NCBI GenBank assembly: GCA_015061185.1
Contig: SUWZ01000012.1
Location: 1 to 64,000 of the forward strand
Reading direction: 5' to 3'
Origin: Bacteroidales bacterium
GTDB taxonomy: Bacteria; Bacteroidota; Bacteroidia; Bacteroidales; Paludibacteraceae
Length of the DNA stretch: 64,000 bases
The translations under genes were made by a program, and so were the position numbers. The notes below the pieces were generated by a model. The model was not told where the DNA came from. It saw nothing but the letters and a program-made list of their open reading frames with translations, and did no database searches. Shown in pieces: positions 27,279 through 33,900 of this stretch (the first letter of the stretch is position 1; every line of letters starts with the position of its first letter).

Positions 27279-28032
27279 TTATCGTAGCCTATAAACCTGT
27301 GGCGAGCACCCGACATGAGCCTTAAAATATTTGCCAAAGAAGATTGATTTGGGAAATTCATATCATAGGCAATCTGTTGTACGGAGCGCATCGTATAACG
27401 CATTTGGTATTGAATCTCGGCTACTACAAAGGTGTCAATCCATTTGGCGGTACCACACCCACTGAACTCCTTTGTAACGCGCAATAGGTATCGAGGTGTA
27501 AGACTCATCTGTTCGGCATAATACATCACAGATCGTTGTTATTTGTAGTTGTTTGTTAACAAGCGGAAGAACTCTGAGAATAACTCACCCTGTCTATTCT
27601 GAAAGAGAGTCTTTTTGCCTCGCTCGTATTTGGCTACAGCATCGTGCATTATGTAGAGAATAGTTGCTACGGCGTGTTGTGAGGCAAGTACAAACGATTT
27701 TAATTCAGAGTGCATATCGTTCAGTCGCTCTACGACTTTCAAAATATTTTTCAGTGAACTATACTCCTCGTCAGCTATCGGGATTATGGTATGCAAAAGA
27801 AAGTGGAGAAGCAGATCTCACGCATAATCAGTCTGTATGAGTCCATTATTTATGCTGTGAGAGCCAAACAGAACAATGTCTGCACTAAAATCGGAGGGCT
27901 ATGCAGTGTAATATTCAGCCACGAGGTAAGTGGGAGAACAGACATTGAACACAATGTTTTGTCGCTTTTACCATCACTTATTTGAAGTTCGCCACCTTTG
28001 CAGATTATCAAACCGCACAGTGATGGCAGAAT
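27279..28032 (-). pseudogene. AraC-family regulator, decayed and truncated
   Basis: Pieces of one AraC protein are spread over several minus-strand frames: ILPSLCGLIICKGGELQISDG (N-terminal sensor, from about 28032), IPIADEEYSSLKNILKVVERLNDMHSELKSF, FSEFFRLLTNNYK, an in-frame TAA, then QRSVMYYAEQMSLTPRYLLRVTKEFSG and VQQIAYDMNFPNQS. A further frame change follows before FFGKYFKAHVGCSPQVYRLR-stop (27279). There are thus at least three lesions (two frame breaks and one nonsense codon). The 5' end is cut at about 28032, where IS5-type sequence begins. The ORF track reports the parts as separate small ORFs. Confidence 0.8.
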
Positions 28033-28267
28033 ATACTTCTGAGAGAATATTTGCGCTTTCGCACTTGCACATCTAAAAATTTTTCTATAACTTGCCACGG
28101 ATTATCGGTGAGATTTGATGGATAATGATTCATTTCTTTATTGTTTGATGCCCTTAAAGTTACGAAAAAACATTCACTTATCAAATTGATAATCAATATT
28201 TTAAGTGTAATTTTGAGAGTTTTTTTCAACCTCTCAAATTAGTTTTTAATTAAATTTAAACAGCTTC
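28031..28267 (-). mobile_element. Remnant of an IS5-family insertion sequence (one end plus transposase N-terminus)
   Basis: The minus strand encodes MNHYPSNLTDNPWQVIEKFLDVQVRKRKYSLRSIF from 28133 to 28031, the N-terminus of an IS5-family (DUF4096) transposase. Upstream at 28248-28267 is GAAGCTGTTTAAATTTAATT, which recurs with one mismatch as the terminal repeat of the MITE-like element at 55197-55388, so it is probably the IS end. The rest of the IS is missing: the reading frame passes directly into the AraC pseudogene at about 28031. A TTA flanks the end at 28268-28270. Confidence 0.72.
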
Positions 28268-28340
28268 TTATAATGCCAATAGTCAAAGAAAAGCAGAAAA
28301 ATAAAACTATAATAGCGAATCGTCCCCAACTGCGATTTTT

Positions 28341-28371
28341 CTTGCGCAACTTAAAAAAAAGTGTAACTTTG
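28341..28371 (+). promoter_or_regulatory. Promoter of the DUF3791-DUF3990 operon
   Basis: CTTG (28341-28344), 19 bases, TAACTTTG (28364-28371). Both boxes and the spacing fit the Bacteroidota consensus; the ATG is 26 bases downstream. Confidence 0.75.
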
Positions 28372-28396
28372 CATCTAAATATCCAAAAGAATTGAT

Positions 28397-28606
28397 ATGC
28401 GTAGCAGCGAAATTTCGTATTTCATCTCTTTTTGCATTGAGCAATACAAGCAAAAACACCATCTGACAGGCGAGCAGGCAATGCTTGAACTGGACAAATA
28501 TGGCGTATTGGAATATCTGGAGGAGTTTTACGAGGTATTACACACGCAAAGTGCGCAATGGATTGTAGAAGATATTGACAACTATATCAATCAGCGAAAG
28601 CAATGA
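28397..28606 (+). CDS. DUF3791-family small protein (putative antitoxin/partner)
   Basis: The 69-aa protein SSEISYFISFCIEQYKQKHHLTGEQAMLELDKYGVLEYLEEFYEVLHTQSAQWIVEDIDNYI matches the DUF3791 pattern (helical, 'a.lyk...l' core ending in 'D.dnyI..r'). Its stop overlaps the start of the DUF3990 gene by four bases (ATGA), which indicates translational coupling. DUF3791 genes usually sit beside DUF3990, so a partner or antitoxin role is inferred. Confidence 0.75.
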   Translation: MRSSEISYFISFCIEQYKQKHHLTGEQAMLELDKYGVLEYLEEFYEVLHTQSAQWIVEDIDNYINQRKQ

Positions 28607-29088
28607 AAGTTTATCACGGCAGTTTAGAGTGTGTTGATACACCTGAGATTCGCGAACCTAATCGCACCCTTGATTATGGTAGCGGATTTTATACCACGAC
28701 TTCGTATGAGCAAGCCGAGGAATGGGTGCGTAGAAAGATGAAGGGCAACCGTGCAGCCAAAGGCTTTGTCAATGAATACGAATTGGACATAGATAAGTTG
28801 CAATCAGTTAAGTGCTTGCTCTTTGAATCGCCTACCGACGAATGGATAGATTTCGTGATGAACAACCGCCTCAACAAGGACTTTGTACACGATCATGATA
28901 TTGTATATGGTCCTGTGGCAAATGACCGTGTTTATACATGCTTTGCCCTGTACGAAGGCGGATTGATGAGCAAACAAAACCTGCTTGCTGAACTTAAGAC
29001 ATACGAACTCGTTGATCAATATTTGTTCCATACAGAACACGCATTGCAACTATTAACATTCATCCAAGCGCGAGAGATACTCTTATGA
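28603..29088 (+). CDS. DUF3990 protein, ADP-ribosyltransferase-like (putative toxin)
   Basis: The 161-aa protein begins MKVYHGSLECVDTPEI, contains LDYGSGFYTTTSYEQAEEWVRRK (residues about 25-48) and ends in a helical region. The His in VYHGS and the Tyr/Thr strand in FYTTT occupy the places of the H-Y part of the H-Y-E ADP-ribosyltransferase fold, to which DUF3990 has been related. I cannot identify the catalytic Glu with certainty. It is the middle gene of a three-gene operon with 4-base overlaps on both sides. Confidence 0.75.
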   Translation: MKVYHGSLECVDTPEIREPNRTLDYGSGFYTTTSYEQAEEWVRRKMKGNRAAKGFVNEYELDIDKLQSVKCLLFESPTDEWIDFVMNNRLNKDFVHDHDIVYGPVANDRVYTCFALYEGGLMSKQNLLAELKTYELVDQYLFHTEHALQLLTFIQAREILL

Positions 29089-29297
29089 CCGAAGTGACCC
29101 AAAATAATTTGCATTTGCTTTTACCTTCCAAAGTGAGTTGGTTGGCAGATATGTTGTGTGCAGAGAAGCACATTAGTGTCATTGAAGCCATGCGCCAAAT
29201 CTATTCTTCAGATATGTACAAACAATTGGAACAAGAGAGCACCAAACGTTGGCACGAAGGTCCCGTTGCTTTGTACCAAGAATGGATGAAAAAATAA
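29085..29297 (+). CDS. Second DUF3791-like small protein
   Basis: The 70-aa protein (LLLPSKVSWLADMLCAEKHISVIEAMRQIYSSDMYKQLEQESTKRWHEGPVALYQEWMKK) is similar in length and helical layout to DUF3791. It overlaps the DUF3990 stop by four bases. The assignment is from size, 'aM..iY.S..Y..L' pattern and context. So the putative ART gene is flanked on both sides by small partners. Confidence 0.6.
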   Translation: MTEVTQNNLHLLLPSKVSWLADMLCAEKHISVIEAMRQIYSSDMYKQLEQESTKRWHEGPVALYQEWMKK

Positions 29298-29359
29298 CAA
29301 AACAATACTAACCCATTAAATTACTTTATAGATTATTACTCATAACTTATAGTTAATCC

Positions 29360-29375
29360 GCAACGATACCGTTGC
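29360..29375 (+). terminator. Short hairpin after the DUF3791/DUF3990 operon
   Basis: GCAACG-ATAC-CGTTGC, a perfect 6-bp stem 63 bases after the operon. No T-run follows, so termination is uncertain. Confidence 0.35.
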
Positions 29376-29409
29376 ACGACATATTTAATATAGCGTTATA
29401 AGCCCAGAC

Positions 29410-29545
29410 TTGATTGTTTGAAAACTGGACACTTTCAAAACATCAATATTCTTCAAGTACGGTTTATGCACGCTCATGCTTTCAGCGTGAGTTTTCCGTG
29501 CGTAGATTTGAAGAATATAGGTAGTCCAGAACCTCAAACAATCAA
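29410..29545. repeat. Nested 136-base inverted repeat
   Basis: Five collinear pairs of arms fold one on another: TTGATTGTTTGA/TCAAACAATCAA (29410-29421, 29534-29545), CTGGAC/GTCCAG (29425-29430, 29524-29529), ATATTCTTCAA/TTGAAGAATAT (29446-29456, 29508-29518), ACGG/CCGT (29459-29462, 29496-29499) and CACGCT/AGCGTG (29469-29474, 29484-29489). Unpaired bulges lie between them. It sits in the leader of the GIY-YIG-like gene, followed by a terminator-like hairpin. It is too long for an ordinary terminator; it may be a structured RNA or a folded recombination site. Confidence 0.8.
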
Positions 29546-29550
29546 ATTGA

Positions 29551-29577
29551 AGCGAACGAAAGTTCACGCTTTTTTTG
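29551..29577 (+). terminator. Terminator-like hairpin ahead of the GIY-YIG-like gene
   Basis: AGCGAAC-gaaa-GTTcaCGCT forms a stem with a 2-base bulge and a GAAA loop, and is followed by seven T. It ends 37 bases before the ATG at 29614. Confidence 0.6.
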
Positions 29578-29613
29578 TGTATATATATCAACAACTTATA
29601 AATCACTACAATC

Positions 29614-30165
29614 ATGGAAAAAGATTTTGTTCGTGAAATCGCAGATTTGTACAGTGCTCGTTTTCACCACCTCGCAGAAATCGGTATTGTAAAAGAAATG
29701 TCTTTTGAAATTGATAGCAAAGATTTCGAAGACAAATACCGTGACTTAGAAGATGTTCGTTATGCAACACCTTTTAAGATGATGTTTGAGCAATTAGCCG
29801 AAGTAGATGAATTGCCTTGCTTGTATCGTTGGGAGATTACATCGCCCTATGACGCAGAGCAAATCAAACAAACCGTCAGCCAATTGCCCAAATATACACC
29901 TCGTGTACTAAAAAAAGCAGTAGCAAGAGAAAATACGCTTTATGTGGGCAAAGTGCAGCAGCATATTGTCGGCAGAGTTATTCAACATCTTGGCTACCAC
30001 CTAAATCAAGCATCGCATGGTTTGCAACTCAATGATTGGGCAAAAGCGATGAATCTGCAACTTCGCTTACATATCATCGTTTTACCATACGACGTGATAC
30101 CTGTACAAGAGATTTTTGAGACAGAACTCGCCCATAAATACGAACCGTTAATCGGAATACACTAA
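29614..30165 (+). CDS. GIY-YIG-nuclease-like protein
   Basis: The C-terminal 75 residues read TLYVGKVQQHIVGRVIQHLGY...LRLHIIVLPYDVIPVQEIFETELAHKYEPLIGIH. The 'LYVGK' strand, the Arg in 'GRVIQHLG' and the Glu in 'ETELAHKYEPLIG' match the GIY-YIG layout (GIY..GKT, R..QH, E..L...PL.N). The usual final Asn is Gly here. The N-terminal 105 residues (LYSARFHHLAEIGIVKEMSFEID...) show no known domain. DNA or RNA cleavage is possible, but no target is evident. Confidence 0.65.
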   Translation: MEKDFVREIADLYSARFHHLAEIGIVKEMSFEIDSKDFEDKYRDLEDVRYATPFKMMFEQLAEVDELPCLYRWEITSPYDAEQIKQTVSQLPKYTPRVLKKAVARENTLYVGKVQQHIVGRVIQHLGYHLNQASHGLQLNDWAKAMNLQLRLHIIVLPYDVIPVQEIFETELAHKYEPLIGIH

Positions 30166-30185
30166 CCCTATAAATTATTTGAACA

Positions 30186-31793
30186 ATGAAAAAGATTATT
30201 ATTCTTGCAAGCATTGCTTTATGCTCTATGCTTGTAAAAGCTCAAACAGTTCAGACTAAGACTGAAAAAATCAATGATGAGACCACAAGAACTTATAGTT
30301 TCTATAAGAACGAAGCTGGTGAGGAAATTCGTCATGGAAAATACACCATTACATGGAAAGTTAATAAGAATGATTACAAAGTAAATAAGATATTAAATTG
30401 TAATTATAAAGATGGATTACTACACGGAAGACTTACATATTCTTGCGACTGGAATGTGTATGAAGCATATTTGTCATTATTGGGAAAAGAAGATGTTGTA
30501 TGGAAACTTGTACAAAAGAATCTTGACAATTTCAGTGTGGATATGTACGAAGGTTATATGACCGGAGATATAAATGTTACATATCAAGGCTGGTGGACTA
30601 ATGAAACTACCTTTAAAGCTAAAGCTATTAATGGCGTATTGGCTGATGATTCTGAACTAGTTATTACAGAACAATCAAGACAACTTGTACAAGAAAAATT
30701 ACGGTATATTGGTGAATCTAGCGAGGTCAAACGATATAAGAATGTTTTGCCTGCTAATACTCCTAATGCAAATTTACAAGAACCATCCGAGTTTATTGCC
30801 TTTGAATTCCCGAGCGATCAATACGGAGGAATGGAAAAATATGTCGTAAACTTGCCACGTTATGTAGAAAAGCCATTTGACGAATTAAAAGACATACCTG
30901 AATATAAATTTATGATGCAGTATCAAGGTACTAATCTAAATGAAATTGTATATATTGAAAGCAATATCGTAAACTCTTACTATTTATCTCAGATTGATAA
31001 AGATACATTGCGCTCTCATTACATAAAAGCGAAAGAACAGGTTCGAGAAAGGCAGAAAAAAGAACAGGAAATTATTAGTAAACGCAAAGACACTTATTTC
31101 TCTGCATATTCGCGAGCTGAAAATATAGTTGAGAAATGCAAACGTGCACGCGTCGATTTGAAACCAATGGATAATTACTATACCATGAATGGCATTGTGC
31201 ATCCAGTAGTCTTAAATGAAGCCGTAGATAGTTTACTATTTGGTATGTTTAACAAGCATTTGAATGTTATAGGAGAAACTATTAATAGTTTAGAATTTCA
31301 TAAATATAATTTGGGAGGAAAAGGAGATGAAGTCTTAACAGATGAAACAGTCAAGACAATGAGCGACTATTTACAACGACTAAACGATACGGATGTAGCA
31401 AAGACTATAGAACAGTTAGAAATACTATGTGAACAACTAAACAAGAATATGGATAAGATATACCGCATATCATCGGGTTATACAAAATCAACATACAACG
31501 AAGGACGATTATCTGTATCTTCAACCCAAAGACCCAGATTCACTAATAAAAATTGCACCACAAAGTGCAAGAAGAAGAAGGTTTTGTATAGTGCTTATGT
31601 AGAAGTTGCAGATAATCTCTACAATAAATTAAAAACATCCACTATAGATGAATATCAAGAGGGTGTAAAACAATTTATTTCAGTGATAGATGTGATGTAT
31701 GAAGGGCGAGATTCAAATACAAAAGATTTAGAAAAAGCTTTAAAAAGTGCCTCTACACCCGAAGAAAAACTTAATCTTTTCTTGCAACAATAG
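30186..31793 (+). CDS. Secreted protein of unknown function with MORN-like N-terminal strands
   Basis: A signal peptide (MKKIIILASIALCSMLVKAQ) precedes a region with MORN-like strands (AGEEIRHGKYTITWKV, YKDGLLHGRLTYSC). There is then a long mostly helical part with a charged stretch (IKAKEQVRERQKKEQEIISKRKDTY, about residues 280-305) that may form a coiled coil. The C-terminus has no sorting domain. It begins 21 bases after the GIY-YIG-like gene and could share its transcript. I do not recognise a family; export to the periplasm is the only firm inference. Confidence 0.7.
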   Translation: MKKIIILASIALCSMLVKAQTVQTKTEKINDETTRTYSFYKNEAGEEIRHGKYTITWKVNKNDYKVNKILNCNYKDGLLHGRLTYSCDWNVYEAYLSLLGKEDVVWKLVQKNLDNFSVDMYEGYMTGDINVTYQGWWTNETTFKAKAINGVLADDSELVITEQSRQLVQEKLRYIGESSEVKRYKNVLPANTPNANLQEPSEFIAFEFPSDQYGGMEKYVVNLPRYVEKPFDELKDIPEYKFMMQYQGTNLNEIVYIESNIVNSYYLSQIDKDTLRSHYIKAKEQVRERQKKEQEIISKRKDTYFSAYSRAENIVEKCKRARVDLKPMDNYYTMNGIVHPVVLNEAVDSLLFGMFNKHLNVIGETINSLEFHKYNLGGKGDEVLTDETVKTMSDYLQRLNDTDVAKTIEQLEILCEQLNKNMDKIYRISSGYTKSTYNEGRLSVSSTQRPRFTNKNCTTKCKKKKVLYSAYVEVADNLYNKLKTSTIDEYQEGVKQFISVIDVMYEGRDSNTKDLEKALKSASTPEEKLNLFLQQ

Positions 31794-31807
31794 AAGATTA
31801 GACAACC

Positions 31808-31850
31808 TTCGGCACAATCTTCAGCATACGAAAACTTTTTTCTAAAAATA
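31808..31850. repeat. Direct repeat copy 1 (about 43 bp)
   Basis: TTCGGCACAATCTTCAGCAT continuing to ACGAAAACTTTTTTCTAAAAATA. A near copy lies at 32266-32308 (TTCGGCACCATCTTCGGCAC, then TCGAAAACTTTTTTGCAAAAA). The pair brackets the DUF4143 fragment. Confidence 0.65.
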
Positions 31851-31854
31851 CACT

Positions 31855-31892
31855 CACGCGGGAAGCATAGTAAACACTACACTTCCCGCGTG
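31855..31892 (+). terminator. Strong hairpin between the secreted-protein gene and the DUF4143 fragment
   Basis: CACGCGGGAAG and CTTCCCGCGTG form a perfect 11-bp stem, 16-base loop. It lies between convergent genes and could serve both. Confidence 0.65.
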
Positions 31893-31906
31893 TTATATAT
31901 ATCGTT

Positions 31907-32182
31907 TTATGGTCTCAGACAGCCAATAGGCACGACATGTACTCCGTCTGCACGACGAGTGGCAAATTTACCGCCTGTAAGAATCATTAATAAATCTGGT
32001 TCGCGAATAGGATTCTGTTTTTCCGTCCGATTATGTTCAATAATAAGCTTCTTCAGTTGCAACAAATGTTTTGCACCCTCTTCAATTTCGTTACTACCTA
32101 ACTTACATTCAATCAATGCATATCTACCATCCGACAAATGTAATACCACATCTGCCTCTAAATCATAGCGATCATTTATTCG
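31907..32182 (-). pseudogene. C-terminal fragment of a DUF4143-type AAA ATPase
   Basis: The frame RINDRYDLEADVVLHLSDGRYALIECKLGSNEIEEGAKHLLQLKKLI...MILTGGKFATRRADGVHVVPIGCLRP is the end of the family that joins an AAA ATPase to a DUF4143 nuclease-like domain (full length about 400 aa). The 'EADVVLHL..GRYALIECKLG' block is the conserved PD-(D/E)XK-like core. Everything upstream is missing; the sequence changes into the 23-bp tandem repeats at 32179. The ORF start at 32149 (a GTG codon) is not real. Confidence 0.72.
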
Positions 32183-32247
32183 GTGTTTTTGAGGTGTTTT
32201 GTTCGGTGTTTTTGAGGTATTATATTCTATGTTTTTGAGGTATTCTT
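32179..32247. repeat. Three tandem copies of a 23-bp repeat
   Basis: TTCGGTGTTTTTGAGGT recurs at 32179, 32202 and 32225 (third copy TTCTATGTTTTTGAGGT), with an exact period of 23 bases. Confidence 0.8.
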
Positions 32248-32265
32248 ACATGATTACCGCAAACT

Positions 32266-32308
32266 TTCGGCACCATCTTCGGCACTCGAAAACTTTTTTG
32301 CAAAAAAA
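32266..32308. repeat. Direct repeat copy 2 (about 43 bp)
   Basis: Near copy of 31808-31850, described there. Confidence 0.65.
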
Positions 32309-32443
32309 AACTATCGTGTAACGGCAACACCGCACACGACTCCTTTGTGTTCGATTGCGAACTCTGTACTGTAAATAACGATGTGCAAAAAAATATTATC
32401 ATTCTCCTCTCCCTACTGGAGTGTCCTAATAGGCAAAAATTTT

Positions 32444-32685
32444 CCTCCCATCCACACCCAGCAACTTCACTGGATTGCCAGCGAAGTAGTTATACGGACT
32501 CATCCCACACACTTCTCAAACAGCGGATCCACACTCAGCCACACCGCTTCCGTAGGGTCTGGATACCTTCACCATAGTAGTACAATCCTGTCTCATTGTC
32601 AAGTTCTTTGGCATTAAACAAGTAGTTTATGGCAAAAGAGTTGTTGCGCTCTTCAATGAAGATTTCGCCGTATGGGATATACGAT
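32444..32685 (-). pseudogene. Fragment of an RHS/YD-repeat core protein
   Basis: Joining three minus-strand frames gives YIPYGEIFIEERNNSFAINYLFNAKELDNETGLYYYGE, then RYPDPTEAVWLSVDPLFEKCVG, then MSPYNYFAGNPVKLLGVDG. This is the conserved RHS-repeat-associated core ('PYLFNAKELDEETGLYYYGARYYDP..SVWLSVDPLAEKYPGMSPYNY'). There are at least two frame breaks, and both the long repeat region and the C-terminal toxin tip are gone. The plus-strand ORFs listed here (32347-32617) are antisense shadows. Confidence 0.8.
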
Positions 32686-32796
32686 TTTTCTCACTCCTTC
32701 CGTCCGGATTATATAATTTTATAGGATTCCGCAAACAATAAATGTATGGACTTTTATCCCCCCCAAAAAAAAAATTTAAAAAAAATCTAAAAAAAT

Positions 32797-32827
32797 ATTG
32801 CAGAAAAAAAAAGTATCTCTACCTTTG
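32797..32827 (+). promoter_or_regulatory. Promoter of the attenuator-pheA-aroF operon
   Basis: ATTG (32797-32800), 19 bases, TACCTTTG (32820-32827), an exact Bacteroidota promoter. Transcription is expected to start near 32833, about 25 bases before the leader peptide. Confidence 0.8.
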
Positions 32828-32857
32828 CAACGTTGAAACAAAAAACGTCAAAAACAA

Positions 32858-32935
32858 ATGAGAAATTTTAATTACACATTCTTTTTCTTCTTTTACTTTT
32901 ACTTTAAGAGTAGAAGCGGGATTGTGTTGTCGTAA
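32858..32935 (+). CDS. Phe/Tyr-rich leader peptide of the pheA operon (PheL-like)
   Basis: ATG to TAA encodes 25 residues, MRNFNYTFFFFFYFYFKSRSGIVLS. Of the first 16 codons eight are Phe and three are Tyr, including five Phe codons in a row. That composition is the mark of a leader peptide at which a ribosome stalls when Phe-tRNA or Tyr-tRNA is scarce. It lies between a consensus promoter and a T-tailed terminator, and its 3' end contains the antiterminator segment GCGGGA (32916-32921). The gene is too short for the ORF track. Function is inferred from composition and layout. Confidence 0.88.
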   Translation: MRNFNYTFFFFFYFYFKSRSGIVLS

Positions 32936-32988
32936 TTAAACTAAAATAAGTAAAACAATAGGTCCCGCAGTAATGTGGGACTTTTTTT
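32916..32988 (+). promoter_or_regulatory. Attenuator: antiterminator and terminator for pheA
   Basis: Terminator: GTCCCGC-agtaat-GTGGGAC followed by seven T (32962-32988). Antiterminator: GCGGGATT (32916-32923) can pair with GGTCCCGC (32961-32968), which uses up the 5' arm of the terminator. The two folds are mutually exclusive. The antiterminator arm lies at the end of the leader ORF, so a ribosome that reaches the stop codon masks it and allows termination, while one stalled at the Phe/Tyr codons leaves it free. Confidence 0.85.
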
Positions 32989-33000
32989 ATACATAAAAAT

Positions 33001-33843
33001 ATGAAAAGAGTAGCTATACAAGGAATTGCAGGGTCATTCCACGACATCGCAGCAAGAGAGTACTTCAAAGATGAAGAGATTGAAATTGTTCCATGCGAAA
33101 CGTTCGCACAGGTTTTCCAAACTATGAAGAGCGATACATCTCTGATTAGTTTAGTTGCAATCGAAAATACGATTGCAGGAAGTTTACTTCAAAATCATCA
33201 GTTATTGAAAAATAGCGGTCTAAAAATAGCCGGAGAACATAAACTTAGAATTAAACATAACTTAGTTGCCATTGCAGGACAAAGTATTGAGGATATTAAA
33301 GAGGTCTATTCTCACCCGATAGCATTAATGCAATGTGGCGAATTTTTAGGTCAAAACAAAGGGATAAAAGCGATTGAATATGACGATACTGCATCAAGTG
33401 CTAAAATGATTGCAGAACTCAATGAAACGGGGAAAGCTGCCATCTGTGGCGAGGAAGCTGCCCAAATCTACGGATTGGAAATTTTATCCAAAGGAATTGA
33501 GACTAACAAACGTAATTTCACCCGTTTTTTGGTATTGGCAGACCCATGGATGGTGGACGATTTAAATCAAAAAAAACAACCTAACAAAGCAAGTTTGGCT
33601 TTTGTTCTACCGCATGAGGAGGGCAGCTTAGCTCAAATCCTTTCCATCCTCTCTTACTACAAAATGAACCTAACCAAAATTCAATCCATGCCTATAATTG
33701 GTCATGAATGGGAATACGAGTTTTTTGTGGATTTGCGTTTCGAAGATTATTTGCGCTTCAAACAATCATTAGATGCTATCGGCCCCCTAACCAAGGGATT
33801 GACAATTTTAGGGGAGTATCAAGAGGGAAAACAAACTTTATAA
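33001..33843 (+). CDS. pheA: Prephenate dehydratase PheA with ACT domain
   Basis: This enzyme converts prephenate to phenylpyruvate in phenylalanine synthesis. The periplasmic-binding-protein-like catalytic domain (residues 1-180) begins VAIQGIAGSFHDIAA and includes the catalytic TRF motif in KRNFTRFLVLAD (about 172). A C-terminal ACT domain follows (ASLAFVLPHEEGSLAQILSILSYYKMNLTKIQSMPI). The classical Phe-binding motifs GAL and ESRP read GSL and QSMP here. No chorismate mutase domain is fused; that activity comes from the next gene. It is controlled by the attenuator 12 bases upstream of the ATG. Confidence 0.96.
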   Translation: MKRVAIQGIAGSFHDIAAREYFKDEEIEIVPCETFAQVFQTMKSDTSLISLVAIENTIAGSLLQNHQLLKNSGLKIAGEHKLRIKHNLVAIAGQSIEDIKEVYSHPIALMQCGEFLGQNKGIKAIEYDDTASSAKMIAELNETGKAAICGEEAAQIYGLEILSKGIETNKRNFTRFLVLADPWMVDDLNQKKQPNKASLAFVLPHEEGSLAQILSILSYYKMNLTKIQSMPIIGHEWEYEFFVDLRFEDYLRFKQSLDAIGPLTKGLTILGEYQEGKQTL

Positions 33844-33900
33844 CAAGGTAAATTTCATACAAAAAGATAAAATAGTAATAACAATATAAAAAGATATAAA

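Noticed and set aside
29410-29545. Integron attC site
   Set aside because: The long imperfect stem is reminiscent of attC, but the GTTRRRY and RYYYAAC boxes are not found at its ends and no integrase gene is in the window.
32347-32617. Two overlapping plus-strand ORFs of 76 and 78 aa
   Set aside because: They are antisense to the RHS core fragment, which gives a clear family match on the minus strand.
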